This document shows, piece by piece, positions 15,880-22,277 of a stretch of 22,277 nt of DNA; positions within the stretch are counted from its first letter, which is position 1, and every line of letters begins with the position of its first letter. The DNA is taken from positions 1-22,277 of the forward strand of contig DHOR01000039.1 in NCBI GenBank assembly GCA_002409995.1. The letters run 5' to 3'. Below the pieces are notes generated by a model. The model ran no database searches, was not told the origin of the DNA, and worked only from the letters and a program-made list of their open reading frames with translations. The DNA is from Hungatella sp. UBA5385. GTDB lineage: Bacteria > Bacillota > Clostridia > Lachnospirales > Lachnospiraceae. The position numbers and the translations under genes were made by a program.

Positions 15880-17025
15880 TTAATCTGTTTTTGTTTTAAC
15901 TAAATACTCACACAAATTCACCATAAACTCCCGGTCTGACTGTTCAAGAATAGGATTTAATCCAAACATATTCCTCAGCTTATCCAGCCTGTATATCATG
16001 GTATTCTTATGTACATGAATGAGCCTGCTGCTCTCTGTCAGATTGTAATTAGCTGCTGACAGCGCCGATATTGTTGTGATATAATTATCAATCTCTTTGT
16101 CCTCCAACTGCTCTTTGAATATCTTATAGATCCCTCTCAGCTCTTCAAATGGAACAAAGGAATGGAAATATTCTTCCAGATAATCATAAAAATAATAGCT
16201 CCGCTGTTCCAGTTTGCAATTGGACCTAAGCCATCTGCAGTGCTGAAAACCGGTTCTGTAATCCACATACTTATTCTGAAAAGAACCAACATAAATGGTA
16301 TATGTAATTTCACGGCTTTTTAAATAACGCAGCACAGCGCTGATACTCTCAGCTACCTGGAATTTATAATCTCTGATCAAATGCATCAGATCTTTCTCAA
16401 AATGTTTAAATATAATAACATCATTGCTTCTTGTAACGGTGGATATATCCTGACTGGATAAAAAGTGATATTCTCGAATATCAGCAATAATCCTCTCAGC
16501 AAACTCCGCAGTCTGATTAAAACGAAGTACAATGGGGATTCTTACGAAATGTTCCACTAAGTCCAATCTCTCAGCATACTCCACCAGTTCATCTTTTGTC
16601 ACATTTTCTCCGTACATCACCCGGCTCAGCAGCTGGTCCTTTAAATTCCTTCTCTGAAAGCGTTCTTCTTTATAGACCTCATACTCCAATATGGTCTCCA
16701 TAGACATTCGCAGCATCATTGCGATAGGTCTTACCTCTGCTGGTTTTCCTGTAATTCCGATTACTCCAATCTTATTGTTTTTATAATAAAATGCAGTATT
16801 AACTCCCTCTTTGGTTCCTGCATAAGTTTCATTCTCTTCTACTATAATCTCATCCTGATCTCCCTGAATAATGCGCAGCGCAATCTCGTGGAAAGTTCCG
16901 ATCCGCGCTCTGGTCCGGCTTGCCACAATAATTCCACGTTCATTCATAATATTGATATTATAATCGGTATATTTCTTTACCTTCTCAATAATCTGATTTG
17001 CAAACTGTGTATCCAGTGAAACCAT
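15880..17025 (-). CDS. cdaR: CdaR-family sugar diacid/glycerate transcriptional regulator
   Basis: The 381-aa protein begins with a putative sugar diacid recognition domain (about 3-135: LDTQFANQIIEKV, NINIMNERGIIVAS, RIGTFHEIAL, VIGITGKPAEVRP), closely similar in plan to E. coli CdaR (SdaR). A variable middle region follows, and then a C-terminal PucR-type helix-turn-helix with HVHKNTMIYRLDKL (about 336-349). E. coli CdaR activates glucarate, galactarate and glycerate genes in response to those acids. The start is taken as ATG at 17025, which has AGAGAGG upstream; an in-frame TTG at 17085 is less likely. It lies just upstream of, and is co-oriented with, an operon containing glycerate kinase, and it likely activates that operon and itself through the shared palindromes. 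Confidence 0.9.
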   Translation of the reverse strand: MVSLDTQFANQIIEKVKKYTDYNINIMNERGIIVASRTRARIGTFHEIALRIIQGDQDEIIVEENETYAGTKEGVNTAFYYKNNKIGVIGITGKPAEVRPIAMMLRMSMETILEYEVYKEERFQRRNLKDQLLSRVMYGENVTKDELVEYAERLDLVEHFVRIPIVLRFNQTAEFAERIIADIREYHFLSSQDISTVTRSNDVIIFKHFEKDLMHLIRDYKFQVAESISAVLRYLKSREITYTIYVGSFQNKYVDYRTGFQHCRWLRSNCKLEQRSYYFYDYLEEYFHSFVPFEELRGIYKIFKEQLEDKEIDNYITTISALSAANYNLTESSRLIHVHKNTMIYRLDKLRNMFGLNPILEQSDREFMVNLCEYLVKTKTD

Positions 17026-17113
17026 AATTACCTCTCTTATATCTCTGACCAATGGATGAGTAGCCCTGCCCAATTGGATGTCCAATCTGGGTCCGACTTA
17101 CAAGTCACCTTAT

Positions 17114-17119
17114 ATTATA
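17114..17119 (-). promoter_or_regulatory. -10 element of cdaR
   Basis: TATAAT on the minus strand predicts a start near 17107. No TTGACA-like box is present at 16-18 nt, as for the operon promoter at 15730-15735. The operator palindrome centre (17182) lies 63 bp from this box, against 62 bp in the operon. Confidence 0.55.
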
Positions 17120-17154
17120 ACTAATTTCGCTCCATAACCTTTAGAAACGCCGTT

Positions 17155-17191
17155 CCAAAAAAACGGCCATTTTTTGTATTGCTGATACAAA
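17155..17191. promoter_or_regulatory. Candidate CdaR operator, autoregulatory copy
   Basis: Second copy of the 37-bp block. Its core TTTGTATTGCTGATACAAA (17173-17191) has 7-bp perfect arms and a 5-nt centre. The CCAAA-4-CGGC prefix and the 8-nt spacing from CGGC to GTATTG are the same as in the copy at 15770-15806. Autoregulation is inferred. Confidence 0.65.
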
Positions 17192-17315
17192 TTTTGCTTC
17201 TTTTGGGTAAAAAACGAAGAAAAGTATAAAACATATGTAAAGTGATACCAAAATGTCAGATAACATTAGAATATCGGAGAATAAGATATGAGATGTTAAT
17301 TACATAATATGGAGC

Positions 17316-17391
17316 AAAAACGAAGCGTCCACCATTAATATCAATATAGCATATCCAATAATCATATGCCGCAGTGAAACGCTTCGTTTTT
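17316..17391. terminator. Long-loop hairpin terminator after the rpiB/dehydrogenase genes
   Basis: A perfect 13-bp stem (AAAAACGAAGCGT / ACGCTTCGTTTTT) encloses a 50-nt loop, and the loop contains a second 6-bp stem GCATAT/ATATGC (17349-17354 with 17364-17369). On the minus strand the outer stem ends in a T5 run, 20 bp after the dehydrogenase stop codon. The stem is symmetrical, so it could also stop plus-strand transcription. Confidence 0.65.
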
Positions 17392-17410
17392 CAGCCATAT
17401 TACATTGTTA

Positions 17411-18274
17411 TTACCACTGATAATATTTAACCAAAGCCTGAGTCCCCAGATCCCCCATGCCCTGAGCGTCCATATCTTCATACATAGACAGCACATAATC
17501 CAGAACTCCCAGATTCACACCGGCATCTTTTGCTTCTTCTCCTGCCAGCTTCATATCCTTAATAAAGTGTTTAATAAAGAACCCCGGATCAAAGTCACCT
17601 GAGAGAATTCTGGGTGCAACACTCTTCAGCTGGGCACTTCCTGCAGCTCCTGTTGCTATGGAATCCACCATCAGACTTACATCAAGCCCTGTTGCCTTTG
17701 CATAGACCATAGCTTCACAGACACCTGATATAGCACCTGCAATGGCAATCTGATTGCACATCTTGGTATGCTGGCCATTGCCGGCTTTTCCCTCATAGGT
17801 AATATTTTTCCCCATTGCTTCAAATACAGGCAGACATCTGTCAAATGCCTCCTGATCACCTCCTGCCAGAATCGTAAGAGTTCCCTCCCTTGCACCTGTA
17901 TCTCCCCCTGTAACAGGAGCATCAATGGCATAAAGCCCAGCTTTTTTAGCTGCTTCATAGATTCTAACAGAAAGTCTGGGACTGGTAGTTGTCATATCAA
18001 TCACACAGGTTCCCTTGTCTGCATGTTCCAGAATTCCCTTTTCACCGAAATAAACCTCTTCCACATCTTTGGGATAACCTACAATTGTAATAACAGCATC
18101 TCTTCCCCTGGCACATGTTTTTACATCTTCACACCATACAGCGCCTTCAGAGATCACATCTTCAGCCTTTGACTTAGTCCTTGTGTAAATAGCTACCTCA
18201 AATCCAGCTTTCATCAGATTACGCACCATTGATTTCCCCATAATTCCAACACCGATAAATCCAATTTTCTTCAT
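17411..18274 (-). CDS. NAD(P)-dependent 3-hydroxyacid dehydrogenase (second GarR-like paralogue)
   Basis: The 287-aa protein belongs to the same family as the one at 7249-8175 but is clearly divergent. It has G8-x-G10-x-x-G13 (GFIGVGIMG), substrate motif DAPVTGG at about 118-124 and catalytic Lys171 (GQHTKMCNQ). The ATG at 18274 is preceded by AGGAGG at 10-nt spacing; in-frame extension upstream to 18319 is not supported. It lies 57 bp after rpiB and ends before the long hairpin, outside the operator-linked operon. It may act on a different 3-hydroxyacid (3-hydroxyisobutyrate, tartronate semialdehyde or a four-carbon acid); the specific substrate is unknown. Confidence 0.82.
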   Translation of the reverse strand: MKKIGFIGVGIMGKSMVRNLMKAGFEVAIYTRTKSKAEDVISEGAVWCEDVKTCARGRDAVITIVGYPKDVEEVYFGEKGILEHADKGTCVIDMTTTSPRLSVRIYEAAKKAGLYAIDAPVTGGDTGAREGTLTILAGGDQEAFDRCLPVFEAMGKNITYEGKAGNGQHTKMCNQIAIAGAISGVCEAMVYAKATGLDVSLMVDSIATGAAGSAQLKSVAPRILSGDFDPGFFIKHFIKDMKLAGEEAKDAGVNLGVLDYVLSMYEDMDAQGMGDLGTQALVKYYQW

Positions 18275-18331
18275 AATACAATGTCCTCCTTTTAAAAAAG
18301 GCAGACTGCTTATTAGCACCTGCCTGAATTA

Positions 18332-18775
18332 TTAGTTTCTATTTTCAATATCCATAACCATATCAACTCTGCGCTGATGTCTGCCGCCTTCATACACCGC
18401 ATCCAGCCATTCCTCTGTAATCATCTTTGCCATCTCATCACCGATTACGCGGGAACCAAAGCAAAGCACATTGGAGTTATTATGCATTTTGGAAAGACGT
18501 GCTGTATAAGGTTCGCTGCAAACGCAGGCACGGATTCCCCGGACTTTATTGCAGGCAAGTGATATTCCCACACCTGTTCCGCAAATGGCAATCCCTAAAT
18601 CAGCCTCTCCATCTGCCACTGCACGTGCAACCTTTTCTCCATATTCAGGATAATCGCAGCTTTCAGAGGTATTGGTTCCGAAATCAATGACTTCATATCC
18701 CTTTTCCTCTACAAATGCTTTGATGATGTCCTTCATTTCAATTGCTGTATGATCATTTCCCATAGCTATTTTCAT
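18332..18775 (-). CDS. rpiB: Ribose-5-phosphate isomerase B family (RpiB/LacAB)
   Basis: The 147-aa protein interconverts aldose and ketose phosphates, classically ribose 5-phosphate and ribulose 5-phosphate. Key residues are present: Asp8-His9 (GNDHT), catalytic Cys65 in ICGTGVG, His98 in KMHNNSN, and the C-terminal GGRHQRRVD phosphate-binding arginines. The length is normal. GAGGAG precedes the ATG. It lies 48 bp after chorismate synthase. RpiB relatives also isomerise allose, galactose and tetrulose phosphates, and the dehydrogenase next door leaves that open. Confidence 0.88.
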   Translation of the reverse strand: MKIAMGNDHTAIEMKDIIKAFVEEKGYEVIDFGTNTSESCDYPEYGEKVARAVADGEADLGIAICGTGVGISLACNKVRGIRACVCSEPYTARLSKMHNNSNVLCFGSRVIGDEMAKMITEEWLDAVYEGGRHQRRVDMVMDIENRN

Positions 18776-18823
18776 ATTGTAAATCTCCTCTTTCTCCTAA
18801 CCGTTTCTATCTGACATAAACTA

Positions 18824-19933
18824 TCACTTATCATTCTCATAGAATTTCTGAATTCTGTCAAGCCTGGAAGTCATATTAACCAGCAAAAGATCTGCTGTAA
18901 CCAGGGCTGCCATAGCTTCTACCACCACAACTGCACGGGGTACAATCACAGGATCGTGACGTCCCTTAATCTGCAGATCCACTTCCTGGTTCTGGCGGTT
19001 AATACTCCTCTGAGGTTTTGCTATAGAAGCAGTTGGCTTAAATGCAACCCGAACCACAACCTGAGTACCGTCACTCATACCGCCTAAAATACCGCCTGCA
19101 TGGTTGGTTTCCTTAGTCACCTTTCCATCATCTGTTATGCGGAAGGGATCATTATTTACAGAACCGGTTGTCTTTGCTGCCTCAAATCCGTCTCCGATCT
19201 CAACACCTTTTACAGCTCCAATGGAAACAATGGCTTTTGCAAGACAGGCGTCGTATTTATCAAATACAGGATCGCCAAGACCTGCCGGAACTCCATTGAT
19301 CACACATTCCACAACACCGCCTGCAGAATCACACTCTGTCATCAGCTGTTCCACATAAGCCTGAGCCAGTGCCGCAGCCTTGCTGTCAGGCATAAAGAGA
19401 GGATTTTCATCCCTTACCTTCAGATTAAAACTCTCTTCCTCTATCTCATATGGACCAATGGATTTTGTATAAGCATCCACTGTAATCCCTAATGTTCTTA
19501 AGAATTTGGCTGCTATGGCTCCTGCCGCCACTCTGGCAATGGTCTCCCTGCCTGAAGATCTGCCGCCGCCTCTGTAATCTCGAAAACCATATTTCTCATC
19601 AAAGGTATAATCAGCATGACCAGGACGATATATATCCATAATATTGCCATAGTCCTTGGAACGCTGATCTCTGTTATTAACAATCATAGAAATAGGTGCA
19701 CCTGTGGTTTTCCCCTCAAATACACCGGATAAAATCTCCACTCTGTCCTGTTCCTGTCTCTGGGTTGTCACCTTACTCTGCCCTGGTTTTCTTCTGTTCA
19801 AATAAACCTGAATGTCCTTTTCTGTCAGCTCCAGTCCTGCCGGGCAGCCGTCTACCACAACGCCTACCGCCTTGCCATGGGATTCTCCCCAGGTGGATAT
19901 CCTCCAGATGTTCCCTAATGTTGATCCTCCCAT
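18824..19933 (-). CDS. aroC: Chorismate synthase
   Basis: The 369-aa enzyme converts 5-enolpyruvylshikimate 3-phosphate to chorismate using reduced FMN, the last step of the shikimate pathway. Signatures are unambiguous: GNIWRISTWGESHG at the N-terminus, RPGHADYTFDEKYG, DYRGGGRSSGRETIARVAAGA and GGMSDG near residue 270. Length is normal. The ATG at 19933 follows GAGGAGAG. No other shikimate gene is present in the window. It sits 76 bp downstream of the lactonase-like gene, with a 25-bp inverted repeat between them. Confidence 0.97.
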   Translation of the reverse strand: MGGSTLGNIWRISTWGESHGKAVGVVVDGCPAGLELTEKDIQVYLNRRKPGQSKVTTQRQEQDRVEILSGVFEGKTTGAPISMIVNNRDQRSKDYGNIMDIYRPGHADYTFDEKYGFRDYRGGGRSSGRETIARVAAGAIAAKFLRTLGITVDAYTKSIGPYEIEEESFNLKVRDENPLFMPDSKAAALAQAYVEQLMTECDSAGGVVECVINGVPAGLGDPVFDKYDACLAKAIVSIGAVKGVEIGDGFEAAKTTGSVNNDPFRITDDGKVTKETNHAGGILGGMSDGTQVVVRVAFKPTASIAKPQRSINRQNQEVDLQIKGRHDPVIVPRAVVVVEAMAALVTADLLLVNMTSRLDRIQKFYENDK

Positions 19934-19956
19934 ATCGATCTCTCCTCATACTAATT

Positions 19957-20008
19957 TTTCACTGAGGGGTTCGACCCTTTTTGAAAAGGGTCGAACCCCT
20001 CAGTGAAA
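19957..20008. repeat. 25-bp near-perfect hairpin between lactonase-like gene and aroC
   Basis: Arms 19957-19981 and 19984-20008 are exact reverse complements, separated by 2 nt, with GAGGGGTTCGACCC in the core. It abuts the stop codon of the upstream minus-strand gene and ends 23 bp before the aroC ATG. On the minus strand an A-run, not a U-run, follows. A terminator role is possible, but an mRNA boundary/stability element or a dispersed intergenic repeat fits as well. Confidence 0.85.
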
Positions 20009-21067
20009 TTAATCACTTACCTTTACTAAAGCACAGCAATTTGGCTCATTAACACGGATTTCCTTGCCATTCATTATAATAAGGCCTTTGTCATAATCAA
20101 TGGTAAAGAAGGTAATGCTGCCATCTTCATGATTAAAGGAAGCAAGGTGCTTATCATCAGGAAATACGCAGATATCCTTTGGATAGCCACCGCTGACAGG
20201 CAGAGAACATAAATGTTCCAGAAGCCCGGTTTTGGTGTCTCTGTTATAGATTGTCACTGTGTTATCTCCGGCATTGCCGCAGAATAAATGCTTCTCATCA
20301 GGTGAAAAGCGTATGGAGCAGGCAGCGGTCAGCTGAGACAGCGGTTCAGGTCCTGTTGTGGAGATAGTCTGAAGCTTCTCAATCTTAGGCTGACGTTCTC
20401 CTGTCTCATAAGAATATACATCAATTACATTCTTAAGCTCGTACATCAGGTAGAAAAATTTGCCGTCAGAGCTAAATATGAAGCATCTTGGTGCAGATTC
20501 CAGCTCACATCTTAAATTATCTGCAAGAATCAGCTTTTCTTCCTTATCATCAAAGCGGTAAATCTTCACCTGATCGATTCCCAGATCGGAAATCATAACA
20601 AATTTGTCATCAGGAGTTCTTCTGGTGCAGCTGATATGAGGGCGGAAATTACGCTCTGCAACACTCTTTAGTCCTTTGTGGAAGATTCCATCTACAATAT
20701 CTCCAATAGAACCGTCCTTATTTAACTTTAGTATGGTGGCTTTTCCATCATGGTAGCCTGACACAAAAATATGTCTGTCTCCCTCATCTGTGGAAAGATG
20801 GCAGCCTCTCATTCCCTTAATATTGGCAGAATTAAGTCTTGTAATGGAACCATTTTCGTGAATACGGAATGATACAACACCTTCGTCAGCAATGGAATAC
20901 AGTGTCTTTCCGTCGCTGGAAGCTATTACATAGGAAGAGTTATCTACCTGTACCTCACATCTCTTGGTAAATCGTCCTTTTTTCACATCCACATCGTAAA
21001 CGGTAATGCCTTTTGCCTGTCCATTGTAGGAATAAGATCCTACGTAAGCCATGTACTTTCCCTTCAT
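20009..21067 (-). CDS. Lactonase family beta-propeller protein (6-phosphogluconolactonase-like)
   Basis: The 352-aa protein consists of repeated blade-like segments (for example AYVGSYSYNGQAKGITVYDVD, DKFVMISDLGIDQVKIYRFD, SPDEKHLFCGNAGDNTVTIYNRD). They match the seven-bladed propeller family that includes Pgl-type 6-phosphogluconolactonase. Such enzymes hydrolyse sugar lactones to sugar acids; many members are uncharacterised. The ATG at 21067 has AGGAGG at 7-nt spacing, and the predicted promoter at 21108-21136 excludes longer starts. No signal peptide is seen. It is divergent from the XRE-cupin regulator. Confidence 0.8.
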   Translation of the reverse strand: MKGKYMAYVGSYSYNGQAKGITVYDVDVKKGRFTKRCEVQVDNSSYVIASSDGKTLYSIADEGVVSFRIHENGSITRLNSANIKGMRGCHLSTDEGDRHIFVSGYHDGKATILKLNKDGSIGDIVDGIFHKGLKSVAERNFRPHISCTRRTPDDKFVMISDLGIDQVKIYRFDDKEEKLILADNLRCELESAPRCFIFSSDGKFFYLMYELKNVIDVYSYETGERQPKIEKLQTISTTGPEPLSQLTAACSIRFSPDEKHLFCGNAGDNTVTIYNRDTKTGLLEHLCSLPVSGGYPKDICVFPDDKHLASFNHEDGSITFFTIDYDKGLIIMNGKEIRVNEPNCCALVKVSD

Positions 21068-21107
21068 TATCATACCTCCTGGAATGTCGCTTTCATAAAC
21101 TAAAAAC

Positions 21108-21136
21108 ATCATACCATAGATTTAATAATTTGTTAA
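21108..21136 (-). promoter_or_regulatory. Sigma-A promoter of the lactonase/aroC/rpiB genes
   Basis: On the minus strand TTAACA (21136-21131), a 17-nt spacer and TATGAT (21113-21108) are present, with the extended -10 element TGG directly before TATGAT. A start near 21101 gives a leader of about 34 nt carrying the ribosome binding site. Confidence 0.7.
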
Positions 21137-21156
21137 GAAAAAACTGCTTAAAACTA

Positions 21157-21184
21157 TTGACTTCCATATAAAATCCAGTATAAT
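21157..21184 (+). promoter_or_regulatory. Sigma-A promoter of the XRE-cupin/potA genes
   Basis: TTGACT (21157-21162), a 16-nt spacer and TATAAT (21179-21184) predict transcription from about 21191, about 94 nt ahead of the regulator start codon. The leader contains the repeated ACTAAAC half-sites at 21209-21260. Confidence 0.75.
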
Positions 21185-21208
21185 GTAATTTGCACTGTGT
21201 TTATTATT

Positions 21209-21260
21209 ACTAAACTTTTTAGTTAATTTATGATCAGTTAGTATGACTAAACTTTAAAGT
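21209..21260. promoter_or_regulatory. Candidate autoregulatory operators of the XRE-cupin gene
   Basis: Two direct repeats, ACTAAACTTTTTAGTTA (from 21209) and ACTAAACTTTAAAGTTA (from 21246), differ at two positions and start 37 bp apart. The first is itself an inverted repeat (ACTAAA-ctt-TTTAGT). Another one, TTAGT-atg-ACTAA, spans 21238-21250. They lie just downstream of the promoter, a roadblock position for a repressor. The binding protein is inferred to be the adjacent regulator. Confidence 0.5.
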
Positions 21261-21284
21261 TACAGTTATAAGAAGGAGGAGCAT

Positions 21285-21818
21285 ATGGATATCGGTGCCA
21301 AATTAAAGGAGCTGCGGGTCTTAAAGGGCCTGACACAAGAAGAGCTTGCTGACCGGGCAGAGCTGTCAAAAGGCTTTATCTCCCAACTGGAAAGGGATTT
21401 AACCTCCCCCTCCATAACAACTCTTATGGATATACTGCAGTGTCTGGGTACGTCTGTAGGGGAGTTTTTTAACGAAACTCCGGAAGAACAGATTGTATTT
21501 GGAAAAAGTGACTATTTTGAAAAACACGATGCAGAACTGAAGAATGAAATCAAGTGGATTATTCCAAATGCACAAAAAAACATGATGGAACCTATTCTTC
21601 TCACACTGGAGCCAGGCGGGGAAACCTACCCGGATAATCCTCATGAGGGAGAAGAGTTTGGATACATCCTTCAGGGAAGCATTTCTATTCATATAGGAAG
21701 CAAAACCTATAAAGCAAAAAAAGGGGAATCCTTTTATTTTGTTTCAGAAAAAAATCATTATTTAAGCAGCAAGGCAGGAGCAGTCCTTATCTGGGTCAGC
21801 TCACCGCCAAGCTTTTGA
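21285..21818 (+). CDS. XRE-family regulator with C-terminal cupin domain
   Basis: The 177-aa protein has a helix-turn-helix of the Cro/C1 type at about residues 6-61 (LKELRVLKGLTQEELADRAELSKGFISQLERD). A small cupin barrel at about 108-172 (PGGETYPDNPHEGEEFGYILQG) probably binds an effector. This build matches PuuR-like regulators of polyamine metabolism. AAGGAGG precedes the ATG. It is 16 bp upstream of, and co-oriented with, a PotA-like gene, so control of polyamine uptake is the likely role. Effector identity is inferred from context only. Confidence 0.88.
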   Translation: MDIGAKLKELRVLKGLTQEELADRAELSKGFISQLERDLTSPSITTLMDILQCLGTSVGEFFNETPEEQIVFGKSDYFEKHDAELKNEIKWIIPNAQKNMMEPILLTLEPGGETYPDNPHEGEEFGYILQGSISIHIGSKTYKAKKGESFYFVSEKNHYLSSKAGAVLIWVSSPPSF

Positions 21819-21834
21819 CAGGAGGATAAAGGTC

Positions 21835-22277
21835 ATGGGTCAATCATTAATTGATTTAAGAAACATCACAAAAAGTTATGACGGTACTATGGTACTGGAC
21901 GATTTAAACCTCTCCGTAAAGGAGAACGCTTTTGTAACCTTGCTAGGACCCAGCGGCTGTGGGAAAACCACTACACTTCGTATTATTGGAGGTTTTGAAA
22001 CTCCGGATAAAGGAGAAGTGATATTCGGAGGACAGAATATTACAAATTTTCCGCCTAATAAGCGGGCATTAAACACTGTTTTCCAGAAATATGCTTTATT
22101 TAGCCACATGAACATTGCGGAAAACATTGCATTTGGATTGAAAATTAAGAATAAATCAAAAGCATATATCGATGATAAAATCAAATACGCCTTAAAGCTG
22201 GTTAACCTAAACGGATACGAAAACCGCTCTGTAGATTCCTTAAGCGGCGGCCAGCAGCAGCGTATTGCCATAGCAAG
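21835..22277 (+). CDS. potA: Spermidine/putrescine ABC transporter ATPase, 5' part only
   Basis: The first 147 codons are present and the gene runs off the window. Visible are Walker A GPSGCGKTT (about 38-46), the Q-loop FQKYALF and the signature LSGGQQQRIAIA just before the edge. The N-terminal sequence (IDLRNITKSYDG, DKGEVIFGGQNITNFPPNKR) is typical of PotA. AGGAGG lies upstream of the ATG. The subunit hydrolyses ATP to drive polyamine import together with PotB, PotC and PotD, which would be expected beyond the window. Confidence 0.85.
   Translation, partial: MGQSLIDLRNITKSYDGTMVLDDLNLSVKENAFVTLLGPSGCGKTTTLRIIGGFETPDKGEVIFGGQNITNFPPNKRALNTVFQKYALFSHMNIAENIAFGLKIKNKSKAYIDDKIKYALKLVNLNGYENRSVDSLSGGQQQRIAIA

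Larger units (their letters stand above)
17026..17410. other. 385-bp intergenic region upstream of cdaR
   Basis: From right to left it holds a long hairpin (17316-17391), an A/T-rich stretch (17192-17315) in which I see no gene or clear signal, the operator candidate (17155-17191), a second small palindrome GCCGTT/AACGGC (17149-17167) overlapping it, and the cdaR -10 box (17114-17119). An 82-nt leader then runs to the start codon. Confidence 0.7.

Noticed and set aside
17192..17315. Possible riboswitch or small RNA in the A/T-rich stretch upstream of cdaR
   Set aside because: No conserved aptamer motif is recognisable, and it lies upstream of the predicted cdaR transcription start, so it would not be in the leader.
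19966..20000. tRNA-like T-arm sequence (GGTTCGACC)
   Set aside because: It is part of a longer perfect inverted repeat; no acceptor, D-arm or anticodon structure surrounds it.
21876..22271. 131-codon open frame on the minus strand opposite potA
   Set aside because: The plus strand encodes intact PotA motifs (Walker A, LSGGQQQR) with a good ribosome binding site; the antisense frame is a by-product.

Overview
The window looks like chromosomal DNA of a low-GC Gram-positive anaerobe of the class Clostridia, most likely Lachnospiraceae. The evidence is strong AGGAGG-type ribosome binding sites, A/T-rich intergenic DNA, a lipoprotein with a long Ser/Thr/Gln-rich linker, and the gene families present. 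No rRNA, tRNA, CRISPR array, transposase, integrase or phage gene was seen. Most genes are on the minus strand and tightly packed.

Layout from left to right. (1) 69-1934: a DUF3810 membrane metalloprotease-like gene (-) and a divergent type I signal peptidase (+), closed by a strong bidirectional-looking hairpin at 1959-1991. (2) 2018-15678: a ten-gene minus-strand operon. In transcription order it encodes an Opp/Dpp-type lipoprotein, two permeases, two ATPases, a GHL6-type glycosidase-like protein, a tartronate-semialdehyde-reductase-type dehydrogenase, glycerate 2-kinase (MOFRL family), a second GHL6-type protein, a xylose-isomerase-like TIM barrel and a D-2-hydroxyacid dehydrogenase. (3) 15880-17025: a CdaR-family sugar-diacid/glycerate regulator, transcribed toward the operon. 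(4) 17411-21067 (-): a second 3-hydroxyisobutyrate-dehydrogenase-family protein, RpiB, chorismate synthase and a lactonase-like beta-propeller. A 25-bp inverted repeat sits between the last two. (5) 21285-end (+): an XRE-cupin regulator followed by the 5' part of a PotA-like polyamine transporter ATPase.

The most interesting part is regions 2 and 3. The gene set implies uptake of a solute by an Opp-type transporter, processing in the cytoplasm by two leaderless GHL6 proteins, and convergence on D-glycerate. Tartronate semialdehyde reductase and a hydroxypyruvate-reductase-type enzyme could each make glycerate, a TIM-barrel isomerase could link their substrates, and glycerate kinase would feed 2-phosphoglycerate to glycolysis. 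No glucarate/galactarate dehydratase, KDG-type aldolase or glyoxylate carboligase is present, so this is not the classical CdaR regulon. A 37-bp block with a 19-bp palindromic core (TTTGTATTG-nnn-ATACAAA) occurs twice: upstream of the transporter operon and upstream of cdaR itself. In both places it lies 62-63 bp from a good TATAAT that lacks a recognisable -35. It is a strong candidate for the CdaR operator and ties the regulator to the operon. The substrate cannot be named from sequence alone.
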